64,000 nucleotides of DNA. Origin: Actinomucor elegans (taxonomy: Eukaryota > Mucoromycota > Mucoromycetes > Mucorales > Mucoraceae). Under the pieces are notes generated by a model that was not told where the DNA came from, did not search any database, and saw only the letters and a list, made by a program, of their open reading frames with translations. This document shows positions 1 through 12,039 of the stretch, in pieces. The first letter of the stretch is position 1. Each line of letters begins with the position of its first letter. A program made the position numbers and the translations under genes. Location of the stretch: NCBI GenBank assembly GCA_026027325.1, contig JAMSLZ010000013.1, positions 789,055-853,054 of the forward strand, given 5' to 3'.

Positions 1-1370
1 TCGAAGCTAAGCCATGATAATTACTAAGACCAAGTTTACTAAAAAAAAAAAAATCTAATTGTTCTCATCTTGATTATTGCAACGGGCTCTAACATAACTC
101 AATGGGTTGACGGTTGCAACAAATATAGAAAACACATTATCAATGACTCTAAATTCTTCTAACTACATTTACATGAAGTCTTAGGTTCACTATCTATATT
201 AACAGACTTGGTACATTTAAAATGATAGCAAATTAACTTATGGCTATCGTTTCTTTCCTATTCCAGTAGATTCATGTCTCTGCTTTCAAAAACCAATTTT
301 CTGGTACCACAAGTTGGTAGCACCACACAATTGTCTCAGTTGCATCTACGCGTTCTGTCGCAGTTAAAACTGTAAAAATTTTAATGGTGCAAGACTAGCA
401 AAAAAGCTTTTTTTTTTCTTTTTAATTGAGTCAATTGTCAAATGCAACCAAAGACGGATATGAGTTGATTCGCTAACACCAGATGAGCCTTCGGGCAATG
501 ACTGGAGTTTGATAGTAACCTCTCTACATTCTATTTGTACTAAATTAAGTAAATGAAAAAAGTAGAAAATGTGCCGTTCGAGTCAGAAAAGAATGAGCAT
601 TGTTAGTTTACTCATTATAGCATACCCTTAAGCCATTAGCAGCTTTAGAATAGATATGAGGTTTTTACAAGCTGTGAACATTCATTTTAAGCATGCAGAA
701 CTTATCAGTCGCAGCAGATTGAAATCGCTGTAAACTGATATTCTATAGTATACCTAAATGATACTGCACGATGTCAAGATACAAACATTACACATATTTA
801 AGATCTCAAATCATTTAATCTGGCATTCAATAACAAGTATAGCCTCGATCGGCCCATTTGAGTCAACTCTTTTCAATTATGCATATTGACAATAAATGTT
901 TCTTTTCCAACAGCACTCAAAATAAATAGAAAAAAATCGTCTATTATGTGTATATCTTTTTCCGCATTAATATACTGATATTTATCAATTTTGGATGATT
1001 TTATATTCAAAAATTTAGGTTGACCCATTACAGCCCACTCTTTCATCACTTCTATATTATTTTGAGAAATATATTCTTAGCAAGAAATGAGCTCCTCCAG
1101 GATGCCAATGTGCCTTTCGGTCACCATGATGTACAATTGTCACGATAATCTGCAAAGTAGTTCACATCAGGTACTCGTTGATATTAATGTGCTCTAAGAA
1201 TCATTAATAGTCCTGACATGCATATTAATATTACTAATAATAATAATGGAATTGATGGATTGGCAAAAAAAAAGTATTCATAGAGATTTGTTCTTAGGGC
1301 TGATCATACACAAGGGCGCGTTACCAATTTTGAATCCGTTGCTTTAGATAAGTCAACTACTATGAAAAAT
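1..1370. other. gene-free AT-rich stretch
   Basis: I see no supported gene here. Short reading frames on both strands lack splice context or a recognisable protein pattern. An A-run lies near 40 and T/A-runs near 400 and 1265. Confidence 0.5.
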
Positions 1371-1371
1371 C

Positions 1372-1785
1372 TCACCTGTACACCAGTTATCAGTATCAGC
1401 AAGTTCGGCTTCATTAGAAGGTTTCTCTTGGAGAGCATTGTCCAAAAGCTCCTCGAAAGCCTCAGTATTATCTTAGAGGCTGTACTTTTTCCTGACGTGG
1501 GTTATCCAGGGGGCTTTCGGAGGTTACTACCCTTCCCTAATATTTGAGAAGCCTAGCTGTGAGAGCCAAAGTGATTGCTGAAGCATCATCAAAGACAATC
1601 TCATATATTTCCTTGCCATTTTACTAAACATGGGGGATCACCTTTCCAACAAAGTTCAAATGTAGAGTATTCATTTTGTACCACCCTTTTAATAATTCTA
1701 CTGTGTTGTTATCCTTGATAAAACACTTTTTGACAAAGATGCGGGCAGTAGTGTCTAACTTTTTACTTACAACAGGCATGAGAGA
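1372..1785 (-). pseudogene. decayed ORF, unknown mobile-element-like protein
   Basis: Read on the minus strand from about 1785 down to 1372, one frame gives long protein-like text with only a few in-frame stops. It includes KGWYKMNTLHLNF, then after two stops DDASAITLALTARLLKY, and after a shift FEELLDNALQEKPSNEAEL. The last segment ends at a possible splice donor (CAG/gtgag near 1372). Composition and stop spacing suggest a once-coding sequence that is now broken. I do not recognise the family with certainty. A repeated retroelement-type protein of this genome is one guess. No start or complete frame remains. Confidence 0.4.
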
Positions 1786-3229
1786 TTTTTTTTTTTTTTG
1801 AATTGAAATGATAATATTATTCTACAAAGATATAAGAATTAGAATCGCCAATAAACTAAGAGTGGTACGCTGTTTTGTTGTTTAGGGTCGCACATGAAGG
1901 ATCGGCCCAATGGGTTGGCCTAATTAGTACTCGTTAAGTATAGAACAAGCATTGGTTCGGCAAATTTTGAATAACCATAACACACGAACGCCTACCAACT
2001 AACATGTACATAATGGCTGTAATACTTTGATCGCCATGCAACTCAGACAATTTTTAGGAATATCATTTTGGGCATTCATCCAATATATGTGTCAATTGCT
2101 CACCAGTAGTATATATTTATCACATAAACAGGAAAAGATCAGCTAAAAAGATGAATGAGTTTTGAGATTACCAAACAGTTTAATTATAACTGAAACAGCT
2201 TAAAATCACTTTATTGAATACTTGATCCTGTAGCAAAAAAAAGTCAAGCATAGTCAATAGTCAAAGCATGCATCACTAATACTTTAAAATGATACATATC
2301 CTATATTGTAGCCTCAAAGAAGCAAATTTCTTTCGTAATCGCAATATAAGTCGAGGAAGAATTACATAGTCTGGATTGGATAGGCCAATGTACGATTAGC
2401 ATTTATTGTAAACTAGAAGATAAACAGATAAACATTGAATGAAGACCATCGCTGTGACAATAGATGATAAGCATGCAAATTAATTATTTTTTCCCTATAC
2501 AGCAGAGTTCCCCGAAAACAACGTAGACCGTGCGCGCAATATGCAAATGTCAGCTAGTGTACTTGAAAGCGAACACTAAACTTTATCAACAGTATAGGTT
2601 TAGGGGGAAAATATATTGACAGAATGCAAAGACTTTACATCTGAAAAAACCTTCCGAAGAACAGCGATGACCATGAACATTAGGGGGTACAGGGTTGGTT
2701 GATTTCGCTTAATCTGTACCTAGTGATCAGTAGAACTTTCAATCGATCCTGATTTAAAGTCGCAATTGAAAATCAATACAAAATTGGAATGGATTATTAT
2801 AGCCGTTATTCAACAGAATACAATGAAAATACGATATCTTTTAATTGCTGGAGGTAAACTGAATTCATTTTCATTTAAATTATCTAAACATCTCTTGATC
2901 GAAGCGATCAAAATCACATCTGATAAATTCTATAATTGTCTAGTATGAGCTACTACATGCTCGCTTCTGGTCCAAGGTAAGCTTTTTATTTCATGCATCT
3001 CCGATAGCCAATGGAGGCCCCAATCCAATTTTTTTTCATTAATTGAGAAATTTCACCACACCAGTACAGTCCGAACCGGACAGTTATCGGACGGACGGTA
3101 CTACATCTCCGCCTCGCCTGTGCACTTTAAACTCTTGATGAATGGGAGGGGGGGTGCGCAACTGGCTAAAGAGTAAAATGTAAAGCAGGACAATTAGAAT
3201 CTTTCTCTTTCCGAACATACCGTAGCGCG
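1786..3229. other. gene-free stretch and eL38 upstream region
   Basis: No supported coding sequence is visible. The last ~170 bases before 3230 are the upstream region of the eL38 gene and are more GC-rich than the rest, with repeated CGGACGG near 3090. A T-run lies at about 1787-1799. Confidence 0.45.
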
Positions 3230-3813
3230 ATGGTAAGTTACAAGTGAAAGAGATTCATCCCATAGTGATATAGAAGATAGATGGATGAATGGACATGGAT
3301 CACCTAGAAAACGAAAGAGACGATTGATTTTTTAAACTCGATGCTTGGGGATAATTTGGATACAAAATCAACTCAATCATTTTGCATTATGCTCTCATGT
3401 CACATTCTCCATCTTTTTCTATACCATGGACAAGCCATTCGTGTATATACTAATATAAACTTGTTATTAGCCTAAACAAATTAAGGATATTAAGCAATTC
3501 CTCGAGATTGCCCGTAGAAAGGATGCTACTTGTAAGTAATTATATGGTGGGGTATTTGTTTTGAGAATTAACATGTTGATATATTAAAAAAAAAGCCGCT
3601 CGCATCAAGAAGAACGCCGACTCTGTCAAGTTCAAGGTTAGATGTTCTCGCTACCTTTACACTCTCGTTGTCAAGGATAAGTCTAAGGCCACCAAGCTCA
3701 GACAATCTCTTCCTCCTGGTATGTTATTAAGCGTTAGCGTTATATAATGGTACTAATTACATTTTGATATATTCATATATATATATATAGCTCTCGTTGT
3801 TAACGAGATCTAA
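3230..3813 (+). CDS. RPL38: 60S ribosomal protein eL38 (RPL38)
   Basis: Structural protein of the large cytosolic ribosomal subunit. Four exons were read from splice sites: 3230-3232 (the ATG alone), 3471-3531, 3596-3718 and 3791-3813, with introns GTAAGT..TTAG, GTAAGT..AAAG and GTATGT..ATAG. The joined product is 70 residues, the normal eukaryotic length. It starts [20 protein letters not shown] and carries the family core [15 protein letters not shown] and the ending RQSLPPG. The first exon encodes only the start methionine and the first intron (238 nt) is the longest; introns next to the ATG are common in fungal ribosomal protein genes. Being in three small exons plus an ATG, it is easily missed by ORF callers. 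AATAAA lies near 3888. Confidence 0.95.
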
Positions 3814-3940
3814 GTGTAAGACTACTTGTCAACTGATTGGACAAACTCATGTTCGTTTTTTGCGCAAACTCCATTTGATCCAAAAACAATAAAAAACCCA
3901 TAAAGACAATGTGTGTATTTACAATTGGGATGTATGTTTT

Positions 3941-4859
3941 TTATATGGCCATTTTTTCTCTATAACTTTTAATGGGTGGTAAATCTTTGTTGTTACTCTT
4001 TTCAAGCTCTTCAGCCACAGCAACATATTGTCTATAGGCCCTTTCAATTGATGTTTGAACTGGCAAATGACTCATGGCTATCATTAAGTATGAATATGGC
4101 AATGATGGACCTTTTTTTGTTGTTGTTTTTTTTTTTACCTAGTATAACGTGATTTACTCTTGCGGCTAAATCATCGCGTCTTTTCTGACTTAGCAAGTGA
4201 CTTGATTGAGATTGATGGGGATCTGCATAAGCGATCAAAGTAGTGACTTCTTTCACTCGTTCTTTGGCAGTACTATCGATGGCTTTTAAATGAGTTTGCG
4301 CGTACCGTATAGCCTCCAACGTGGAAGAGGAGGTTCGGATAATTTCTACAAAGCGTTGGCATCGTAACTGCACAAGTATATCTTGTAGATCAGCAGCCAA
4401 CTGATCATTGGCAGGTAGTATCGTATCATGCGCAGCTAAAGCTGGAAAGTGGGTAGTTATCAATTCAAAAGCTAATTCAATATCACCTTGTGTTATAGCT
4501 TTGATCAATTCTATATGTAGGTTAGTGATAGATTTATGCAATATAATGGAATATAAAGATCTCACTTGCTTTTTCTTGCATCCAACAAAGTCCATTGCGT
4601 CTCTATACTCTGTATCAGTAAGCAGAATATATATTTACAAGTACAATATTACCAAGCAAGTTGCCTTCTTTCACTTCTACCTTAATCGAGTCTATTAAAG
4701 AGATTAATATTTCCGTCCAAGTATGGTATAAATTCCCTTATTACTTTTTTTGCTTGCATTGTTTAATTTGGTGGTCTCATTAATAAGAGCTTTCGCGGTA
4801 TTCTTATAACAGTGGTGAACAAGGTATTCCATTACCATAGAGTAGCATTCCGAGTTCAT
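3941..4859 (-). CDS. LisH-CTLH-CRA protein (RanBPM/GID-complex-like)
   Basis: Probable scaffold-type subunit related to RanBP9/RanBP10/Gid proteins, which act in the GID/CTLH ubiquitin ligase complex. The ATG at 4859 opens a LisH exon containing MEYLVHHCYKNTAKALI. The middle exon 4566-4602 and exon 4139-4510 carry a CTLH segment (KAITQGDIELAFELI, then LQDILVQLRCQRFVEIIR) and a CRA segment (VTTLIAYADPHQSQSSHLL). The last exon 3941-4059 ends at TAA 3943. Introns 4511-4565 and 4060-4138 are clear; the link between the LisH exon and 4602 (possibly via a small exon near 4610-4690) is not resolved. No SPRY domain precedes LisH, unlike RanBP9/10, and the gene upstream is Rab11, so the protein is short (roughly 230-250 residues). 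The CRA text resembles RanBP9 more than Gid8. Confidence 0.75.
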
Positions 4860-5161
4860 ATTATATATTATATATATAAAAAAAAATAAAAATAAAAATG
4901 AAAAAGAAAAATAAATAAATAATCAAGGAATTTAATCTACATAAATGCTTTTGATATCAGCTGACTCCACCAAAAGACATGGCATTGCATTGCAATTTGA
5001 CAGATATTCAATCCCGGGATTTAGTAACCATAGCAACTGGAAGCTTGTTTTTTTGTACGCATATAAATTCTGGTCCCCGCCCTTCCGTGTACTCTTTTTC
5101 TTTTTCCCCTTTTTTATTTACTTTCTTTTTCGGAAAAGGTCTATTTGAAAATAAAAATAAA
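4860..5161. promoter_or_regulatory. shared upstream region of two divergent genes
   Basis: This 302-base interval separates the LisH-CTLH-CRA gene (minus, ATG at 4859) from the Rab11 gene (plus, ATG at 5162), so it must hold both promoters. A TATA-rich block (about 4861-4890) lies next to the minus-strand gene. A pyrimidine-rich tract (about 5090-5135) lies just before the Rab11 ATG, as before many other genes in this window. Function is inferred from position only. Confidence 0.5.
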
Positions 5162-6161
<1,000 letters not shown>

Positions 6162-6508
6162 TATGTGTATATTCCCTTATTATAATAAAACTGCATGTGA
6201 AAGCTCTCCATGTGATGCTGTTACACGTTAAAAGTATATATATACAAGTCGCGTCAACAAGAAGTAGTAGCTGTTTAAGCCTAGGATTGATTGGTTATCG
6301 CGCTAATTACCCTAATCCAATCATGATTTACACGATTTGTGCCTGAACCCAACTAAATTATTGTTGTTTGAAGCCCGCAATTCTATAAAAATGAAAAATT
6401 TTTATTCTCCTTTTTCACTTTTTCTTTTTTTTTTTTTCTTTGTGTTCAACCAAAGAAGGACTTGCTCTGTAATCCATCTTCTCTTATATTATTAACATAG
6501 AAAAAAAA

Positions 6509-8138
6509 ATGAATGTATCAGGTAAAATGTCATTTTTCTTCCCCAATGTTTGGCCTCTTTGTTAACCTATCTGTGTGACTGTATAGAACCCCAAACATTT
6601 ACTCGAAAAGAGTTTGAATTAATCAACCAAAAAGTAAAGGATGGTGATAAAGATGCCAAAAAGTACATCGTCATTGATAACAAGCTCTACGATGTAACTG
6701 AATTTGTTGAAGATCATCCCGGTGGTGAAGCTGTCTTGATGACGCATGTAGGAAAAGATGCTTCGGGTACTACTGACTAATCATTATATAATTATCAATG
6801 ACTCACACATCTCTTGTTGTTAGATGTCTTCCATGCTATGCATCCTGATAGTGCCTATGAAATCTTGGCCAATTACTATGCCGGTGATTTAGAAGTCAAT
6901 GATCAACCTGCAAATAAGGAAGCCGAAAATGCTGCCAATTTTGCCACCGAGATGCGTGATCTTCGTGATAGACTTCGCAAAGAAGGTTATTTCCATTCAA
7001 GCAAGCTCTTTTACGCTTACAAAATACTCTCCACCTTGGCTCTCTGTGGTGCTGGTCTCACTCTTTTGTATGCCTATGGTCGTACTTCTACCTTGGCTGT
7101 CGTTGCCTCTGCTTTTATCATTGGTATCTTTTGGCAGCAATGCGGTTGGTTGGCCCATGATTTTGGCCATCATCAATGTTTCGAAGACCGTTCATTTAAT
7201 GATATGTTGGTTATCTTCCTTGGTAACTTTTGCCAAGGTTTTTCACTTTCATGGTAAGTTATACATATATGGTGTATTTAACCGTTCAAACTAATAATTT
7301 TTTTTTTTTTTGCAGGTGGAAAAACAAGCATAATACTCACCACGCTAGCACCAATGTTCATGGTCAAGATCCCGATATCGATACTGCACCTGTTTTGTTG
7401 TGGGATGAATATGCATCCGCTGCCTATTATGGATCTTTGAACGAGGAGCCCACTATGTTATCCCGCTTCATTGCCGAATCTGTCTTGCCTTATCAAACCC
7501 GTTATTACTTTTTTGTTCTCGGTTTCGCTCGTTTCTCTTGGGCCCTTCAGTCCCTCCTTTATTCTTTTAACCAGGGTGCGCTCAACAAATCCGCTAAACT
7601 CAATTTATATGAACGTGCTTGTTTGGTTTCTCATTGGATTATTTTCACTTATTGTACTATTGCCTGGAACAGCAGCATTTATAACATGATTCTCTTCTTT
7701 TTGGTCAGTCAAGCCACTACAGGTTATACACTTGCACTTGTTTTTGCATTGAACCATAACGGTATGCCTGTTATTACCGAAGAAAAGGCTGAAACTATGG
7801 AGTTTTTCGAGATTCAAGTTGTGACAGGTCGTGATGTTACTCTTTCTCCCTTAGGTGACTGGTTCATGGGTGGGTTGAATTATCAAATTGAACATCACGT
7901 AAGTTTTTTTTTTTAAAAATTAATACCAAGTAAAATACTTATTTTTTTTTCTCTATAGGTTTTCCCTAATATGCCTCGTCATAACCTTTCTAAAGTCAAG
8001 CCCATGGTCAAAGCTCTTTGTCAAAAGTACAATATCTATTACCATGATACTGGCTTCATCAATGGTACATTGGAAGTCTTGAAGACTTTAGATGTTGCTT
8101 CAAATATGTCTTTAAAGTTGAGCAAGAAGGCCTTTTAA
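6509..8138 (+). CDS. cytochrome b5-fused front-end fatty acid desaturase (delta-6 type)
   Basis: Membrane desaturase of the endoplasmic reticulum, by family inserting a double bond between an existing one and the carboxyl end (linoleate to gamma-linolenate in Mucor relatives). Exons: 6509-6521 (13 nt), 6587-6766, 6824-7253, 7316-7898, 7959-8138; 461 residues. The N-terminal cytochrome b5 domain carries the haem motif DHPGGEAV. The three histidine boxes are HDFGHH, HNTHHAS and QIEHH; the leading Q of the third box is diagnostic of front-end desaturases. The stretch FWQQCGWLAHD and the tail KPMVKALCQKYN match Mucorales delta-6 enzymes. A delta-8 sphingolipid desaturase has the same layout, so substrate is inferred. 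The start rests on the ATG after a CT-rich leader. Confidence 0.93.
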
Positions 8139-9030
8139 AGTTTTTATTAGAATTTGATACCAACACACACGCGCACGTACACACACATATATATTCAAAC
8201 ACTATATATTTTATTATAATAATCATTAAAAAAAGCATATTAAAATCATAAATTTATCTGATGGAAAAAAAAAATTCCTATTTAATATTGGATCGCCCAT
8301 CCCTAGTACAAATTAGGTAAGCGGCTGATAAACATTTACAGCTTTGACTAGAGTAGGAGAAATGAAACACTTGGTCATAGTATATATCGGCTAGTTTTGA
8401 ACTGGATCACTACTCACATCTTTCCACCGCTTGATACAGCATATATGGTTATAAAAACATTGGTTGATTACAAAAGGCGCACTTTTTTTTTATTTGCTAT
8501 AGTTTGTCCGAAATTAATAACTTGTCTCGGTCCATTATTGGATGGGATTTAGTCAACTTAATAGGAAATGCCTATTCAGCCTTCACTTATATGGACCTAT
8601 CGGCTTGTAGTGCTTTTCAAAAGCAATCTGTATTTACAAAACAGTGATGCATTAGAAGGACCATTTTTTTTTACTCAAAAACAATATCTTGATTGGATGC
8701 GAAACTATTATTACAAGATGGCTTTGCTGTTCCAAATAGGGGAGAGGCTGTGTATTCAACGTCCGAAAGTTATGTGTATCGGCCTCTATCATACTGCAAT
8801 GATATTCTATTGTCACAGGTACTGGACTATTCGAAACAACACGTTTAATTGTATATTTTCCGGAAATCATAATTGTATCTCGGTCCGTTAAGGTTTCACA
8901 AGGGATTTTGTGTTTTTATAGGGCTTACACAGATAGTTCCTTCGTTTTCGTTGGTCTGTGGATACTGGACCGATGGCTTGTGACAAAAGTACTTGGGATA
9001 TTCCACCTTATCTATATGAAAATTGAACCA
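8139..9030. other. gene-free stretch after desaturase
   Basis: An (AC/CA)n-like run at about 8163-8190 and AT-rich DNA follow the desaturase stop. Reading frames near 8570-8890 have no recognisable protein pattern and I treat them as noise. Confidence 0.45.
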
Positions 9031-9570
9031 AAATATAGCAATAATATTCGGGTTATGGATAGATAAAACTAGGTTATATCAGTTTAATTTAATTGTATAA
9101 CGATATATCATATCGTTCAGGCGGTAAATAACTTCAGTCATTGATCAATTTTAGGCTGTAATGCAAAATACTTTTAATTGCTTTTCTGTAAAATGCGTAA
9201 CATTCTAAAATGAATTTAATTATATACAAGATGTGATAATAACCCAAAATGAAAGACGTATACTTTCTGTTGTTTACAATGTAATTTGTATTTTCTGGCA
9301 CAAGCCTTTTATGTGGCTAAGTGGAGAAATTAGGCACCATCAGATTAGTTGCGCAAGCTTAAACTGCTAAACACCGAAATATATGTCAATTCCTTTTTCC
9401 TGTATGTATTGCTTGGAGTTCAAGTGTTGATAATAAGCCAAAAGATGATTGATTCATTGATATATCGGTCTTTTCAGAAAATCAAGAGCCGAGTAGCTCC
9501 ATTGTTCGCAAGAGGAGTTAACTTGATAATGATGCACCGAGTCCATACTTGCAATTTATATACCTAAACA
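9031..9570. repeat. dispersed ~0.55 kb repeat, copy 1
   Basis: This segment aligns by eye with 14655-15245 in the same orientation. Shared anchors in order: CATCAGATTAGTTG, the word group around TATGTCAATTC, a TATTGATATA..CGGTCTTTT block, GAGCCGA.TGGCTCC-like text and the ending TGATGATG..AC. Upstream, both have a related tract around TAACGATRTAT. The copies differ by many substitutions and small indels. No coding potential is seen. Confidence 0.6.
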
Positions 9571-9678
9571 ATATGAATTTAACATGTCTCCCAATACCCT
9601 TTGAACGATCTGAAGGTATTTTGTTAAGTGATTTAAAGTGAAGTCGGCTTCGGTCAAACTGCATTTATTAATTCAAAT

Positions 9679-9963
9679 ATGATTTTCTTTAAAGATATAT
9701 GTTCTAATAAAACTTTAAATATCCAGTTCAGCTTAAATAATCATGTGAATGTATTTGTCTTAGGGAAACCTAAAAGTAAGGTTCGTTCAAGGCATCGTCA
9801 CGGAAAGAGTAGCCACCAAGAATTTAGAATTGAGCTGGTAAATCGAAAACTATTTCCCAAGGCCCTTCACCAAACCTTAGTTTTTGTCCCCGCTTCAGAC
9901 AAGCCCTTTTTTCTGCAGACTAGGAAATATACTTCTCTCCTCGACGTGAAAACATGGACTTGA
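9679..9963 (+). other. 94-codon open frame of doubtful status
   Basis: An ATG-initiated frame with protein-like text in its second half (for example LVNRKLFPKALHQTLVFV and TRKYTSLLDVKTW). No homologue is recognised and no introns or promoter are evident. It lies between a repeat copy and the Crypton relic, so it may be a fragment of a mobile element. Confidence 0.2.
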
Positions 9964-10236
9964 TATAATAAATAAAAAACTTCACTTATAAATCTTAACA
10001 ACGTAATGCTGTAATACCAACGATGGCGATTGCACCTTACAACATATGCTAAAAAATCCAAGGCTGGGAAACAGCTTTAACAATCTATCTTTTGGTTAAA
10101 CTGAACTATTGCAATAGCTCCAATTATTGGAAGTTTATTTGGATGCTTTCATGGTATACTTTATGAGGTTGTATTTGAATACTGTTTATATTCAGAAAAC
10201 TATAGTACGTCTGCATACTTGATCACTATGGAAACC

Positions 10237-11930
10237 TTATGGTGTGAATTCCAGTTCACAAATTGAAACTAAATAGACTGATGATTCATCATTGTGAGCT
10301 TTTTTTAATATATTAAAGACATGTAGAAAGTAAAGATTGTTATTATTAAATATATTAAAAGTGTAATGAATTTCTTCTTCATTATTGACTGCTGTTTGCA
10401 AAGCAAAGATCTTGTTAGGGTTCTTGGAAAGAAAATCCAAGAACTTTCCATTACGAAGAAACTCTACTCTGTGTACAGCTTGTCTCACAGTGATACCTTT
10501 TACTTGAGCAGATTATTTGATATCTGATAGTTTGCTTTCTGCGTATAGAAGCTTTTATTATTGGTATACCACTCTAAACAGCTTTGATCCAATTGTTTGA
10601 TGGAGGGATTATCACCCTACCCTTCATTCTACTCCCTCCAAGGATCTGTGGCAGAATTGAGACCATAGCCAAGTCGATACTTAGTAGGTATTACAGCAAT
10701 AGTTGGGCTGGTGTCATGGTTTAAAGGAAAAGTGCAGATGACATATTCATAGATGACAAAGTAATATTGTGCGAAACAGAATAGCTCGAGGCTTTGATAA
10801 CTGAAGCGTTGATATTGATGGTGGACGTAGAAATAACGGGAATATAAAATCCTTTAGACCAATTCAAATAAATTGGGAATGGTGCCCTTCCAGACGAGCT
10901 ATCAGACCATTTTAAGGTTCAAGTTTCGCATCATATCCTCAACCTCATATTTGTTTCCGGAAAGATCTTGACTTGTAGTTCTTCTGATAGCTCCACGATA
11001 TCCTTAGCAGATAAAAAGATTCTGCTACAGTTGGGAATCCTGCTAGAAAATGCATGACACCATGAACCAACCTGTGAGATAGGCTCCACTCATACTATTG
11101 TTATTCCAACGCCCCATTTCTCTTATTTCAGATTATTTAATACCTTGAATATTAGTAATTATTACACCAGCGCCTCGAGAGACATGCATCTTATTAGGCG
11201 AAAAAAAAGCTGCGAACTTTGAAAGTTGCCAATAGCATCGTGATGTTTACGGTAGATCCATTTTACAGTAGAATCACTGTTCTTGGTCTTCGGTACCTTA
11301 ATATGGAACCAATCTTTTGGTGTAGTAAATGTAGACAATGGCACACCATCCACATATCAAACGTTATAAAAGGGCAAATTTCAACACGGCTGTTTCGAAT
11401 GCAAAAACCAATCTCAAGCTTTCCAAAACGATTAATTTTTCCTTGCCTTATAATAAAGATCAAGGTATGGCATCTTGTTGAACCTCCACCTTTAAGACTA
11501 ATAACTCAGAAATCAAGAATTTCGGTTTTATGAGCGGATTCATCGCGAAGCAAGCAGAAATGAGGAAACGCGAAAGCTGATGAATTACGAAGATTTTTGG
11601 TCTTGTCTTGGCCAATACTATGAGAAATAACACTGATATTTTGATCTGTGATTGTTTAGTCATTCATGATAGTATCGATACCGTCATTCTTGTATTTGGT
11701 TTTCTTTGTTTGCTCTTCTTCAAGGCGGATGCTTTTTGGAGAAGTGATATAAAAGCAATTTTAAAATGTTTATGGTTATTGACATTCGCAAGTATTTGCT
11801 CTTTCAAGAAGTTGACAAGAGCTGCAACATACTACTCAACCGTTTAAAGCTTTGTTGTCTTTCTAAAGTAGTTATTAGCAATTTGGTTACTGTTTCTAGT
11901 GAAAATTGGTCTACTATTGGCCTAACAAAA
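10237..11930 (-). pseudogene. degenerate Crypton: tyrosine recombinase with GCR1_C-like domain
   Basis: Minus-strand text, interrupted by many stops and frameshifts, follows the order of fungal Crypton recombinases. From 5' to 3': an N-terminal part (LERQQSFKRLSSML, ~11890; YKNDGIDTIMND, ~11680); LRNSSAFAFPHFCLLRDES (~11540-11600) with the first catalytic Arg; IIRQGKINRFGKLE (~11425-11460) with the Lys; CIRNSRVEICPF (~11365-11400); TPKDWFHIKVPKT (~11280-11320); MHVSRGAGV (~11165-11185) with HxxR; EMGRWNNNSM (~11090-11120); and AYLT (~11075), whose Tyr is the nucleophile. Further on comes a GCR1_C-like DNA-binding region: YRLGYGLNSATDPWRE, GDNPSIKQLDQ and RQAVHRVEFLRNGK (~10430-10690). No intact frame remains, so it cannot be active. 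Ends of the element are not identified. Confidence 0.75.
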
Positions 11931-11951
11931 AAAAAAAAAAAAAAAAAAAAA
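11929..11951. repeat. homopolymer A tract
   Basis: A run of more than 20 A bases at the 5' side of the Crypton relic (minus-strand sense), seen directly. Confidence 0.85.
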
Positions 11952-12039
11952 TCTATGGGTAACGCAATATGTCGTACTTCCTCTTATAATATGATATGCA
12001 TTAACATTTGTTTATTACATACTATAGTATGACTAAATA

